A DNA stretch of 15,868 bases from an uncultured Chitinophagaceae bacterium (GTDB lineage Bacteria; Bacteroidota; Bacteroidia; Chitinophagales; Chitinophagaceae): contig CAMPGG010000047.1 of the NCBI GenBank assembly GCA_946885335.1, positions 1-15,868 of the forward strand, given 5' to 3'. Under the pieces are notes generated by a model that was given only the letters and a program-made list of their open reading frames with translations, did no database searches and was not told the origin of the DNA. Numbering within the stretch: the first letter of the stretch is position 1; every line of letters begins with the position of its first letter. Both the position numbers and the translations under genes were made by a program. Shown here in pieces: positions 1-8,734 of the stretch.

Positions 1-544
1 TTCTCACCATCCATCTTAAAAACATATTCAGCCTTTTGCAGGTTGAATGAGTTTCAGGAGTGGCAATATGTTTTTTTGTCCTTGCAGGCACTTCATCCAA
101 TGAAAAAAAATAATGACGGAACCCAGACAATGCGTTTTCAATATCAGCATCATCTTTTTTCATTCCACGGGTAAAAGCTGTTTCAAGTGAATTGTTTGAT
201 GTATAATGTTGTTTAAAAAAATCAATAAAATACAGCAAGTCCGTAGCGTTAAAAGTCCGGTGTTTAAAATCCAGTAATCTTCTCAAATCTTTTTCCTGGT
301 GATTCAACATAAATTCATGCGGGGCCATATCCATCATTTGCATCAATTCTGTTGATTTACGAATAATGGTGGTGCGATTGCCCCATGCAAAAATAGCCGC
401 GAAGAATGCGGCTATTTCAATATCCTGTTTCTTTTTAAACAAATGGGGAATACAAATGGGATCGTATGGAATAAATGATGGCTGATCATATTGATCCACT
501 TTTTTATCCAGGAACGCTTTCAGCTTATCAAATCCGGGATTCAT
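1..544 (-). CDS. TIGR02757 / DUF2400 family protein, C-terminus cut by window edge
   Basis: Reading the minus strand from the ATG at 544 gives an open frame of about 181 codons that runs off the window at position 1. The product begins MNPGFDKLKAFLDKKVDQYD and contains IPYDPICIPHLF, the phrase EIAAFFAAIFAWGNRTTII, and a later RHYFFSLDEVPARTKKH. I recognise these as the TIGR02757 family (Pfam DUF2400), which is widespread in Bacteroidota and of unknown biochemical function. The usual length is roughly 250-260 residues, so perhaps 70-80 residues lie outside. No signal peptide or membrane segment is visible, so a cytoplasmic location is likely. Its start lies only 3 bases after the stop of the cystathionine synthase/lyase gene, so the two are probably co-transcribed. 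The family call is firm; the function is unknown. Confidence 0.85.
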   Translation of the reverse strand, partial: MNPGFDKLKAFLDKKVDQYDQPSFIPYDPICIPHLFKKKQDIEIAAFFAAIFAWGNRTTIIRKSTELMQMMDMAPHEFMLNHQEKDLRRLLDFKHRTFNATDLLYFIDFFKQHYTSNNSLETAFTRGMKKDDADIENALSGFRHYFFSLDEVPARTKKHIATPETHSTCKRLNMFLRWMVR

Positions 545-547
545 TTA

Positions 548-1687
548 TTAACCTATGGCATTATCCAGGTCAGCGATCAGGTCATCTGCATCTTCAACGC
601 CTACGCTTAACCGAATTAAACCATCCGTAAGTCCATTCTTTATTCTTTCTTCCCTGGGAATGGAAGCATGTGTCATGGATGATGGGTGATTGATCAAAGA
701 TTCAACACCACCTAAACTTTCTGCCAGTGAAAATAATTTAGTGGAAGAAAGAACTTTTCTCGCAGCAGCATCACTATCATCTTTCAGCGTAAAACTCATC
801 ATACCACCAAAATCACGCATTTGTTTTTTGGCCACTGCATAGCCAGGATGATCTTCAAAACCACACCAGAAAACTTTATCAATTTTTGGATGCTTGCGCA
901 GGTGGTTTGCAATCTTTGCACCATTTTCACTATGGCGTTGCATCCGCAGGTGCAATGTTTTTATCCCACGCAGAACCAGGAAACAATCCATAGGTCCTGG
1001 AACAGCACCACAGCTTTTTTGGATAAAATAAAGTTTCTCCCGCAGATCCGCATCATTCATAATTAATGCTCCCTGTATCACATCACTGTGACCGCCAAGA
1101 TATTTTGTAGCTGAATGCATAACGATATCGGCACCATGATCCAATGGGTTTTGTAAATAGGGTGAAGCAAACGTATTATCCACGCAAAGCATGATATTTT
1201 TTGATTTGGTAATTGAAGCAACCGCCGCGATATCTGTAATATTCATCAATGGATTGGTGGGCGTTTCCAGCCATACAAGTTTTGTATTTCCAGTTACCAG
1301 TGATTCAATATTTTTCGGATCTGTCGTATCGGTATATAAAAATTTGATCCCGAATTTTTCAAACACTTTGGTAAATAAACGATAAGTACCTCCATACATA
1401 TCATTAGCGGCAATTACTTCATCACCAGGCTGCAGTAACTTGATCACGGCATCTGTTGCCGCAACGCCACTGCTGAATGCAAGTCCGAATTTTCCATTTT
1501 CAATAACGGCCAGCGCTTCTTCCAATGCCTGTCTTGTTGGATTTTGTGAACGGGCATATTCAAATCCTTTATGTTTTCCAGGTGCTTCCTGCACATAAGT
1601 GGATGTTTGAAATATGGGTGTCATGATGGCACCCGTTGATGGATCAGGATGTGCACCGGCATGAATCATTTTTGTTGCAAGCTTCAT
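548..1687 (-). CDS. metB: cystathionine gamma-synthase / gamma-lyase family PLP enzyme
   Basis: A cytoplasmic Cys/Met-metabolism PLP-dependent enzyme, 379 residues, the normal family length. The PLP Schiff-base lysine is Lys195 in HSATKYLGGHSD. Asp170 (CVDNTF) should contact the pyridine nitrogen, Tyr98 (NDMYGGTYR) should stack on the ring, and Tyr44/Arg46 in YARSQNPTR should bind phosphate from the partner subunit. The C-terminal phrase SLGGVESLINHPSS is typical of the synthase/gamma-lyase branch. Gamma-synthase joins an activated homoserine to cysteine in methionine synthesis; gamma-lyase cleaves cystathionine to cysteine. Sequence alone does not separate these, so metB is the likelier label, not a proven one. 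It starts at ATG 1687. A weak promoter-like CATCTTTG lies on the minus strand at 1728-1721. The downstream DUF2400 gene begins 3 bases after the stop. Confidence 0.88.
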   Translation of the reverse strand: MKLATKMIHAGAHPDPSTGAIMTPIFQTSTYVQEAPGKHKGFEYARSQNPTRQALEEALAVIENGKFGLAFSSGVAATDAVIKLLQPGDEVIAANDMYGGTYRLFTKVFEKFGIKFLYTDTTDPKNIESLVTGNTKLVWLETPTNPLMNITDIAAVASITKSKNIMLCVDNTFASPYLQNPLDHGADIVMHSATKYLGGHSDVIQGALIMNDADLREKLYFIQKSCGAVPGPMDCFLVLRGIKTLHLRMQRHSENGAKIANHLRKHPKIDKVFWCGFEDHPGYAVAKKQMRDFGGMMSFTLKDDSDAAARKVLSSTKLFSLAESLGGVESLINHPSSMTHASIPREERIKNGLTDGLIRLSVGVEDADDLIADLDNAIG

Positions 1688-1765
1688 ATATCTTTTTTTA
1701 TTATTAAAATTTCAGGACTGCAAAGATGAGGAATATAAAACATCTGCCCGTTTCATATTGAAAAG

Positions 1766-3613
1766 TTACCACAGGGATGCCAGCATCCAGTATCGCCAAT
1801 CGTAATTATCAGCACTGTAAGCATGCTGCGGATTGGGAGGTTTTTGCAATGTTTCCGGTTTCAATACTTTCTCATTTACCAGTTTCTTTTTTGCTTCCAT
1901 CATAGCATCCTGCACTTGTTTATTTTTCATCCATTCCATTTGTGGCGGTTCAAAACCAACTTTATCTTTTCGCCAAACTATTTCTTTGGGTAAATTATTT
2001 TCCATTGATTTCCGCAGCAACCATTTCGTCCAGCCGTTCCTGATCTTAAAAGAAGATGGCAAAGAAAAAATAAATTCTACCAGCTTATGATCCAGGAATG
2101 GCAAACGCACTTCCCTGCCATGCGCCATACTGTTTCTGTCAGCATAATGAAGTAATTCTTCCAATCCATGCATGCAGGTATTAAAATACAATGCGCCATT
2201 TAAAGTATAAACGGTGGGCCTTGAATAATAAGCCTCTTTACTTTGGAGTTGTACAAAATCTTTTGATAAATCCGGGTGCGATAATGCATTTACAAGATAT
2301 TGCTGCTCCAGGATCACACTGGCAAAATCAGGGACCAAAGCCGCGAGAACATTTCGAAAACCAAAAGATTCATTAATCCCTTTTTCATTTGCATGTTTTA
2401 CTTCCTTACTGCGAATCAGTTTTCTTTCCCTGAAAAGCTCCTGCCAGTACCACTTAAAATATTTTTGATAACCGGCAAGTGTTTCATCAGCACCCTGCCC
2501 ATCTAATAACACTTTAATACCATGTTGACTGGCCAGTTCATAAACTTTGTATTGCACAAAAACACTGGCAGATCCAATAGGTATTTCCTGGTGATAAATA
2601 AGTTTTTCCAGGTCATTCATTAATTGAGAGGCATTGGGTTCAACTGTGTGATGCTTTAAATTAAACTGGTTGGCCACGGCGCGGGCAAATTCCATTTCAT
2701 TCTTTTCAAAACCAGGAAAGACCGCTGTAAAACAATCATAACTATTTGTTGATGGTTGCAGGCGGGCGGAAGCTGCCACGAGAGAAGAACTGTCAAGACC
2801 ACCACTGAGGCTGGTTCCAATGGGCACATCACTGCGAAAGCGGTTACTCACGCTATTATGAAACAGCCAATCAAATTTTTCAAAAACGTCCTTTTCAGAA
2901 ATGGATTCATTTATTTTTTCCAGGTCAATATCCCAATACTTCTCCAGTATCACTTCATTTTGACCGGGTGAATAATTCAGAAAATGTGCCGGTGGCAGCT
3001 TATTTATTTTTTCATAGAAAGTTTCATCAACATTGTTAGGATTATCCAGGTAGCCGATGGTTAAATAATTAAAGGCCATTTTCTGGTTTAAAACCTTTGG
3101 TACCCCTGCAGCCCAAATGGCTTTCATTTCTGAACCAAAAACAAACTGTTCATCATCAAAAAAATAATAAAAAGGTTTTTCGCCAAAACGGTCACGGGCG
3201 GCAAATAAGTTTTTCTCCTTTTCATCCCAAATAGCAAAGGCAAACATGCCATCAAAATGATCAACACAATTTTCCCGGTAATGATCATACGCAGCAAGAA
3301 TCACTTCTGTATCCGTTTTTGAAATAAACTGGTAACCCTTTTTTACAAGTTCATCTCTTAATTCCGGGTAGTTATATACCTCGCCATTATAAACAATCGT
3401 ATACCTGCCGGCAAAATGCATGGGTTGTTTGCCGGCATCAGAAAGATCAATGATGGCTAAGCGCCGGTGGCTGAAACCCACTTCCCCGGCATCATTCAGC
3501 CAGGCGGCATCCCCATCCTGGCCACGGTGAGCAAGACTTTCACCCATGACCCTGAGCCGTTCATTTGTTACAAATCCCGGGTTAGAACTTACTATACCTG
3601 CAATTCCGCACAT
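1766..3613 (-). CDS. asnB: asparagine synthetase, glutamine-hydrolysing
   Basis: Converts aspartate to asparagine using ATP and ammonia released from glutamine. The protein has 615 residues. The N-terminal class II glutamine amidotransferase domain (about 1-210) begins MCGIAGIV with the nucleophile Cys2. It also shows Arg50 (SHRRLAIIDLS), the YNGE loop at 75-78 and Asp101 (KTDTEV), all glutamine-binding positions in AsnB. The synthetase domain (from about 245) has the ATP pyrophosphatase loop SGGLDSS at 270-276 and later DGQGADE and RLPFLDHKLVEF. The start is fixed because removal of Met1 exposes the catalytic cysteine. It is longer than E. coli AsnB (about 554 residues) and resembles the roughly 600-650-residue form that also occurs in polysaccharide and secondary-metabolite clusters, so bulk asparagine supply is likely but unproven. 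It is divergent from the yicC-like gene, with a 114-base gap. Confidence 0.92.
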   Translation of the reverse strand: MCGIAGIVSSNPGFVTNERLRVMGESLAHRGQDGDAAWLNDAGEVGFSHRRLAIIDLSDAGKQPMHFAGRYTIVYNGEVYNYPELRDELVKKGYQFISKTDTEVILAAYDHYRENCVDHFDGMFAFAIWDEKEKNLFAARDRFGEKPFYYFFDDEQFVFGSEMKAIWAAGVPKVLNQKMAFNYLTIGYLDNPNNVDETFYEKINKLPPAHFLNYSPGQNEVILEKYWDIDLEKINESISEKDVFEKFDWLFHNSVSNRFRSDVPIGTSLSGGLDSSSLVAASARLQPSTNSYDCFTAVFPGFEKNEMEFARAVANQFNLKHHTVEPNASQLMNDLEKLIYHQEIPIGSASVFVQYKVYELASQHGIKVLLDGQGADETLAGYQKYFKWYWQELFRERKLIRSKEVKHANEKGINESFGFRNVLAALVPDFASVILEQQYLVNALSHPDLSKDFVQLQSKEAYYSRPTVYTLNGALYFNTCMHGLEELLHYADRNSMAHGREVRLPFLDHKLVEFIFSLPSSFKIRNGWTKWLLRKSMENNLPKEIVWRKDKVGFEPPQMEWMKNKQVQDAMMEAKKKLVNEKVLKPETLQKPPNPQHAYSADNYDWRYWMLASLW

Positions 3614-3727
3614 ACCTGAAATTAAAACTTATAATTTATTTACTATGATGAACACTGTATAAGCGGTTATAAAATAAACCGGTTTCGGGGATTTAGGATA
3701 ACTTTACCCGGTACCAATTTTATTTGT

Positions 3728-4603
3728 ATGTTGAAATCAATGACCGGCTTTGGAAGGGCAGAACAAGCTGCAGGTGGTAAAACTTTTTTGATAGATATTA
3801 AATCGCTGAACGGAAAACAATTTGAACTACAATTAAAATTGCCTTCTTTTTTGAGGCCATTTGAATTTGATATTCGCAAGATTCTTTCCAGCAAACTAAC
3901 CCGCGGTTCGGTAGATTGTAATATTTCTTTAAAAGAAACAGGCCAGACAAAACCTGTCAGTATAAATATCGAACTGGCAAAAGGATATTATAAACAGCTA
4001 TCCGAATTATCTGAAGCGCTTAACCTGGATTCATCGCACATCCTGAGCACATTGGTTAAACTTCCCGAAGTTATTACGCCCACAGGTGAAACTTTGACGG
4101 ATGAAGAATGGAAAGAGTTTGAAAATATTCTTTTTGTTGCCATTGATAACCTGAATAATCATCGTTTGGAAGAAGGCAAATCGCTGGAAAATGAACTTCG
4201 TTTACGCATTGAAAATATCCGTAAACAACAGGACGAAGTGATCCGGCTTGAACCATTAAGGCAAACACGTATTCGCGAAAATATTGAAAGGCTTTTACAG
4301 GAACAGGTTGGCAAAGAGAACTATGATGATAACCGCTTAGAGCAGGAATTGATTTATTATATTGAAAAAATCGACATTACCGAAGAGCAGGTAAGACTTA
4401 AAAATCATTGCGATTATTTCATTGACCTGTTAAATGAGAATGAAGAATCCAAGGGTAAAAAATTATCCTTTGTATTACAGGAAATTGGCCGCGAAATCAA
4501 TACCACCGGTGCAAAAGCATACGATTCTACTATTCAAAAGTCTGTAGTGTTGATGAAAGATGAATTAGAAAAGGCCAAAGAACAGGTATTGAATGTGCTT
4601 TGA
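3728..4603 (+). CDS. YicC/YloC family endoribonuclease
   Basis: A 291-residue cytoplasmic protein starting MLKSMTGFGRAEQ, the signature N-terminus of the YicC/YloC family. The N-terminal YicC domain covers roughly residues 1-155, with the conserved early block SLNGKQFELQLKLP. The C-terminal DUF1732 domain covers about 205-291 and ends with REINTTGAKAYDSTIQKSVV and then MKDELEKAKEQVLNVL. Family members have been described as endoribonucleases that act on RNA in stress or stationary phase; the exact target in this lineage is unknown. The start is set by the conserved MxKSMTGFGRA opening. A partial promoter box TAACTTTA (5 of 6 specified bases) sits at 3699-3706. It leads a same-strand run with gldH, the kinase and the regulator, although a 54-base gap holding a good -7 box before gldH suggests a second transcript begins there. 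Confidence 0.9.
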   Translation: MLKSMTGFGRAEQAAGGKTFLIDIKSLNGKQFELQLKLPSFLRPFEFDIRKILSSKLTRGSVDCNISLKETGQTKPVSINIELAKGYYKQLSELSEALNLDSSHILSTLVKLPEVITPTGETLTDEEWKEFENILFVAIDNLNNHRLEEGKSLENELRLRIENIRKQQDEVIRLEPLRQTRIRENIERLLQEQVGKENYDDNRLEQELIYYIEKIDITEEQVRLKNHCDYFIDLLNENEESKGKKLSFVLQEIGREINTTGAKAYDSTIQKSVVLMKDELEKAKEQVLNVL

Positions 4604-4635
4604 TTTAAACCTGCAAGGTTTTAATAACTGCTGAT

Positions 4636-4643
4636 TATTTTTG
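4636..4643 (+). promoter_or_regulatory. putative Bacteroidota -7 promoter box before gldH
   Basis: TATTTTTG matches the Bacteroidota sigma-factor -7 consensus TAnnTTTG exactly. The predicted transcript start lies near 4648, about 10 bases before the gldH TTG. No TTTG -33 box was found at the usual 19-21 base spacing. Confidence 0.35.
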
Positions 4644-4656
4644 TAAAAATTTTTAC
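4643..4656. repeat. 14-bp perfect palindrome just upstream of gldH start
   Basis: GTAAAAATTTTTAC is a perfect inverted repeat without spacer. It begins at the last base of the putative -7 box and ends one base before the TTG start codon of gldH. It could be an operator covering the transcription start, or a weak hairpin limiting ribosome access. AT-rich palindromes also arise by chance. Confidence 0.5.
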
Positions 4657-4657
4657 G

Positions 4658-5137
4658 TTGAGATCAAAATTATTTCTGTTTGTTTGGGGCGTCCTTTTGC
4701 TTACTTCCTGTACCGATATTGATTTGTTTGAAAAACATGCTTCTATACCGAAGCATGAATGGAAAGCTGATTTTAAACCCCAGTTTACTTTTAATATACA
4801 AGACACCACAGCCGTATATGATGTTATGCTCATTTTAAGACATAATGAAAAGTACCGGTATAATAATATTTGGGTAAAGCTTTCCATTCAATCTCCCGGC
4901 GATTCGGCACATACTATCAGGATTGAAAAAACGCTGGCAACCAATAAGGATGGCTGGTTGGCAACAGCTATGGATGATATTTATGACCACCGGATTTCAA
5001 TCAATAATGAGTTGGCTGAAAATAATATTTCCTTTAAAACACCTGGTGAATATACTTTCACACTGCAACAGGATATGAGGGAAGACCCTTTGTTACATGT
5101 GATGAATGTTGGTTTGCGGGTAGAGAAAAAACAATAA
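4658..5137 (+). CDS. gldH: gliding motility lipoprotein GldH
   Basis: A 159-residue lipoprotein. Residues 1-18 form a lipoprotein signal peptide with lipobox LTSC and the lipidated Cys18, followed by acidic TDIDLFEKH. The body contains KHEWKADFKPQFTFNIQDT and ILRHNEKYRYNNIWVKL, which I recognise as GldH (TIGR03511). In Flavobacterium johnsoniae GldH is required for gliding. The gene also occurs in Bacteroidota not known to glide, so motility is not proven here. No ATG is available at this end: the TTG at 4658 is the only start that keeps the signal peptide, since the frame upstream reaches a TAA at 4625. The histidine kinase follows after 14 bases, suggesting co-transcription. A -7 box and a perfect palindrome lie directly upstream. 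Confidence 0.88.
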   Translation: MRSKLFLFVWGVLLLTSCTDIDLFEKHASIPKHEWKADFKPQFTFNIQDTTAVYDVMLILRHNEKYRYNNIWVKLSIQSPGDSAHTIRIEKTLATNKDGWLATAMDDIYDHRISINNELAENNISFKTPGEYTFTLQQDMREDPLLHVMNVGLRVEKKQ

Positions 5138-5151
5138 TATCTCCTTTCCCC

Positions 5152-6135
5152 ATGACGGAGCAAAGCAAAAAAAAATTTAAAAGAGCTACCATCGCATATT
5201 GGTTCCTGCTTTTTTATATTGTTGCCGCATTAATCTGGTGGTTCATCAGCCTGGAACAACAAAATGCAACGCTTACGGATATGCGCATTGAATTACTGCA
5301 GTTAAAAACGCCCCGCAATTCCCCGGCATATGACGAGCAATACAAACTGATCATCAACGAAAATAAAAGAGGCACCGCCAAATACATCAGTGAGGGTATC
5401 ACCTTTTTAATACTGACATTATTGGGAGCTACTTTCGTTTACAGGTCCGTTCGTAACCAGATCAGGCTGCAAAGACAGCAACAAAATTTTATGATGGCGG
5501 TGACACATGAATTAAAAACGCCCATTTCCATTATGCGTTTAAACCTGGAAACTTTGCAAAAGCATCACCTGGAAACTGAAAAACAACAAAAGATCATACA
5601 GGTTACCCTGCAGGAAACCAACCGGCTGAACGATCTGACCAATAACATCCTGGTTTCATCTCAACTGGAAGGCCAGGAATATAAGGCGGTAAAAGAAAAA
5701 CTTGATTTATCGGAACTGGTTAAAGACCGGGTGAAGGATTTTGCTTTGCGATTTCCTGAACGCAGGTTCGAAATGGAGATAGAGGATGGAATTAAAATCA
5801 ATGGAGATGAATTGCTGTTACAAATGCTGGTTAATAATTTATTACAAAATGCCATAAAATATTCACCCAAAACCAAACCGATACATTCCGTGTTATATAG
5901 AAAAGACGGCGAAACAACCTTGCGGATTATTGATGAAGGTGAAGGGATCGAAGAATCGGAAAAGCCATTGGTATTTGATAAATTTTACCGCGTAGGAAAT
6001 GAAATGACGAGGAAAGCGCATGGCACCGGGCTGGGACTTTACTTATGTAAAAAAATCGCGGAAGCCCATTACGCAGAAATAAAAATAACAGACAATCTTC
6101 CTAAAGGAACTATTTTCAATGTGCATTTCAGATAA
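5152..6135 (+). CDS. membrane-bound sensor histidine kinase
   Basis: A 327-residue inner-membrane kinase. Two membrane segments (about 14-34 and 82-98) enclose a short outer loop of about 45 residues, the presumed sensor. No HAMP domain is evident. The HisKA dimerisation helix follows, with phospho-acceptor His119 in AVTHELKTPIS. The ATPase domain has an N-box with Asn233 (NNLLQNAIKYS), a G1 box DEGEGIEE at 261-268, an F-box FDKFYR at 275-280 and a G2 box GTGLGLYL at 291-298. All catalytic parts are present, so the kinase should be active. It should pass phosphate to the response regulator that starts 14 bases downstream. The signal is unknown; adjacency to gldH hints at an envelope cue, but that is inference. 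Confidence 0.93.
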   Translation: MTEQSKKKFKRATIAYWFLLFYIVAALIWWFISLEQQNATLTDMRIELLQLKTPRNSPAYDEQYKLIINENKRGTAKYISEGITFLILTLLGATFVYRSVRNQIRLQRQQQNFMMAVTHELKTPISIMRLNLETLQKHHLETEKQQKIIQVTLQETNRLNDLTNNILVSSQLEGQEYKAVKEKLDLSELVKDRVKDFALRFPERRFEMEIEDGIKINGDELLLQMLVNNLLQNAIKYSPKTKPIHSVLYRKDGETTLRIIDEGEGIEESEKPLVFDKFYRVGNEMTRKAHGTGLGLYLCKKIAEAHYAEIKITDNLPKGTIFNVHFR

Positions 6136-6149
6136 AAAAATTTTAATAA

Positions 6150-6869
6150 ATGAATCCATCTAAAGCATCTGTTTTGTTGGTAGAAGATGAAGAAAATTTG
6201 CATGAAGCGCTTAAGATGAATCTTGAGCTGGAAGGTTACGAAGTAACTTCGGCTTATGATGGCTTGCAGGCCTTAAAATGCCTGCAGAATGAATACTTTG
6301 ATTTAGTGATCATGGATGTGATGTTGCCTGAAATGGATGGTATAACAGTTACAGAATCTATCCGACTTAACAACATCGAAGTACCCGTACTGATATTGAG
6401 TGCACGCAATACTAGTAATGATAAAGTCGCAGGTTTAAAAAAAGGTGCTGATGATTACTTGACCAAACCCTTTAACCTGGAAGAATTATTACTCAGGGTT
6501 CAAAAACTGATCAACAAGAATAAAAAACTTCAGCACAAAACTTCGGTGGGTGATGTGTATGAATTTGGAAATAACCATATTGATTTCAAGGCACAGGAAG
6601 CCATTTCTAAAAATGGTCAAAAAATTCAATTGAGTAAGAAAGAAGCTATGCTTCTAAAATTACTGATCGAAAATAAAAACGAGGTAGTTACCCGTGAAAA
6701 AATTCTGCAGGCTGTTTGGGGTTATAATGTTTATCCAACCACGCGGACAATCGATAATTTTATTTTAAGTTTTAGAAAATATTTTGAAGAAGACAGCCGT
6801 CATCCAAAATATTTTCATTCGGTGAGAGGTGTGGGTTATAAATATGCCGAATCAGGCCGGGAGCAATAA
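6150..6869 (+). CDS. OmpR/PhoB-type response regulator
   Basis: A 239-residue DNA-binding regulator. The receiver domain (about 6-122) has the acidic pair Glu12/Asp13, phospho-acceptor Asp56 in LVIMDVMLPEMDG, Ser84 in the switch position and Lys106 in YLTKPF. The C-terminal winged-helix domain (about 140-235) contains LSKKEAMLLKLL, a recognition region TTRTIDNFILSFRKYF and the closing hairpin SVRGVGYKY. It is cytoplasmic and partnered with the kinase upstream (14-base gap). Its targets are not visible; the palindrome before gldH is one candidate for self-regulation of the operon. The last 18 bases overlap the end of batD on the opposite strand. Confidence 0.94.
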   Translation: MNPSKASVLLVEDEENLHEALKMNLELEGYEVTSAYDGLQALKCLQNEYFDLVIMDVMLPEMDGITVTESIRLNNIEVPVLILSARNTSNDKVAGLKKGADDYLTKPFNLEELLLRVQKLINKNKKLQHKTSVGDVYEFGNNHIDFKAQEAISKNGQKIQLSKKEAMLLKLLIENKNEVVTREKILQAVWGYNVYPTTRTIDNFILSFRKYFEEDSRHPKYFHSVRGVGYKYAESGREQ

Positions 6870-8657
6870 GCGATCCGCTTTATACATAAACGATTCAACC
6901 TGGGAAAAAAGAAATGCTTCATCATGAGCAGAAGCCATGCCCGTATAAATATGTAATTCACACTTTTTCAATAATTCCAGTATATCGTTAGTAAGGTTGG
7001 CATCCACTCCTTTTTCATCCATTTTGGTCTTTAATATTTCCTTATTCTGTTCACTACCTGTTATGCCTAAACGATCTGCAAAATATAACCAGGTGGCATC
7101 TTTCAGCCTGGCATAAAAGACCGGGTCATTTTTTTCCATTGTTTCTTTCGAAGGTCTCAATATATCAGGTATCGCTATATGCCTGGCGGTTACCTGTTCT
7201 TTCTTAACAATCTTTTCCTTTTTCTTTCTGAATAATAAAAACGCCAGTAAAGAAAGAATGGCAAATACAGAAACAACAATCAATAAAGTTTTTAAAGGAC
7301 CCGGAGATGATTTTTCTTCAGGGGGATTGGCAGGTGATATTGCACCGCCGAATCTTTCATTTGTTATTTTAATAGAGAAAGGAAGCGTTTTAATTGTTTC
7401 GTACCGGTTCCTGTTTGCATTGAAAAAAGTAAATTCTACTGGTTCAATGATATAATCTCCGGGCTTATTCCCTACAAATGGAAATTCAAATGTTTTAGTT
7501 CCGTATAGCGGAACCTGCTGCTGGTTAAAATTTTCCCTGGATGATGATTCAAAATATTCCAGTTCCGGAGGCCATTGAATATTTGGTGCACCTATTTGGG
7601 AAAAATTACCTTCTCCCCTTAACGTAATAACCAGTTTTCCTTCCTGGTTTTTCTGAAGATTTTCTTTATCAACTTTCCCGGTAATATTAAACTTTCCTAC
7701 AGCTCCGCTAAAGTTTTGTGTTGCGCCTTCTTTGGGTAAGGGCTTCACATTAATATTAATCGGTGGCGTACGCAATGCCATTTCAAAAGTCTCGATAAAA
7801 TCATTTTTGCCAAGATTCTGTTGAGATCCATACATGTTTTCAACAATTTCCTGGTCTGTATCTTCAAGATCCTGCATATTGAATTCTACCCGGTTGTCCA
7901 GTTCCATCCCATCGATCGTAAATGTGCCGGGTTGCAATGGATACAATTGCACTTTCCGTACTACATGAACATCAAATGGTTTTCCATTAATTATTTCAGT
8001 AGTGCTAACCCGGTCGCCAAGTCCAATGATATCATGTACGCCAAAGCCATAAAAGCCCGGGTTTTTTATAATTTCTGACCTGGATTCAAGCCGGGAATAA
8101 AGTTTAAATTCCGCAACAACAGGTTCTCCAACATAAATAGATTTCTTATCAACACTAACTCTTAAAAAAAGATTTTGCCTGATCTTTTCCATCACATTTT
8201 CATCCTCATTTAAATAAAATTCAGACAAAGAATCTTTTTCTACTTTGTTGTTTTTAAATTTCTCTGCATCTTCTTTAGTGATCACTTTTACAAATGCATC
8301 GTTGCTTTTTTTTAATTGCCCATCAACCATAGCAGAGGCACTCCCAATTAAATACCGGCCTTCCTGCACTGCAACCAAAGTAAAAACGATATTGGTCATA
8401 TATACCAAACCATTTTTACCTACAGTAGAACCCTTGTAAATGTCAGGTCCTGAAACGATCCTGAAATTATTAATAGGTGGTGCTTTAAACTGCTCCACTT
8501 TAGTCGCATTTTTTACAACATATTGCACCCGGAAAGATTCGCCGACTACGATGGATTCCTGTGGAACCACCGTTTCAAATGTCGATTGTGCATAAACGTT
8601 ATTTGCGAAGAACAGAACCGCAAGTATGCCTGATATGGTTAATATATTTTTAAACAT
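6852..8657 (-). CDS. batD: BatD family protein
   Basis: About 601 residues, starting at ATG 8657; a TTG three codons earlier (8666) is possible but unnecessary. An N-terminal signal peptide ends near NVYA before QSTFETVVPQ. A long periplasmic part of beta-sandwich-type repeats follows, including PQESIVVGESFRVQYVV and KKSIYVGEPVVAEFKLY. One membrane segment lies at about 456-476, followed by a lysine-rich stop-transfer (FRKKKEK) and a cytoplasmic tail of about 120 residues. This is the architecture of Bacteroidota BatD, named from the Bacteroides aerotolerance operon, whose precise role is unsettled. BatA, BatB, BatC and MoxR genes normally accompany it, but none is in this window. The gene overlaps the response regulator tail to tail by 18 bases, and the short-chain dehydrogenase lies 77 bases upstream on the same strand. 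Confidence 0.88.
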   Translation of the reverse strand: MFKNILTISGILAVLFFANNVYAQSTFETVVPQESIVVGESFRVQYVVKNATKVEQFKAPPINNFRIVSGPDIYKGSTVGKNGLVYMTNIVFTLVAVQEGRYLIGSASAMVDGQLKKSNDAFVKVITKEDAEKFKNNKVEKDSLSEFYLNEDENVMEKIRQNLFLRVSVDKKSIYVGEPVVAEFKLYSRLESRSEIIKNPGFYGFGVHDIIGLGDRVSTTEIINGKPFDVHVVRKVQLYPLQPGTFTIDGMELDNRVEFNMQDLEDTDQEIVENMYGSQQNLGKNDFIETFEMALRTPPININVKPLPKEGATQNFSGAVGKFNITGKVDKENLQKNQEGKLVITLRGEGNFSQIGAPNIQWPPELEYFESSSRENFNQQQVPLYGTKTFEFPFVGNKPGDYIIEPVEFTFFNANRNRYETIKTLPFSIKITNERFGGAISPANPPEEKSSPGPLKTLLIVVSVFAILSLLAFLLFRKKKEKIVKKEQVTARHIAIPDILRPSKETMEKNDPVFYARLKDATWLYFADRLGITGSEQNKEILKTKMDEKGVDANLTNDILELLKKCELHIYTGMASAHDEAFLFSQVESFMYKADRLLLPA

Positions 8658-8734
8658 CCCGTTCAATGCGGATAAATATAAACATCAGGTATTAAAAAGG
8701 AGGGTTAAAATTACAGGAACAATGATGGTGTGTT

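Noticed and set aside
1751..1763. Small hairpin TTTCA-TAT-TGAAA after asnB as a terminator
   Set aside because: Five AT-rich base pairs with a 3-base loop and no T-run in the direction of transcription.
3667..3894. A 75-codon minus-strand frame at the start of the YicC-like gene
   Set aside because: It is antisense to the conserved MxKSMTGFGRA opening and would sit in the asnB upstream region; no family match.
4621..4887. An 88-codon minus-strand frame opposite gldH
   Set aside because: It overlaps the gldH promoter region and signal peptide on the other strand, and the product has no recognisable features.
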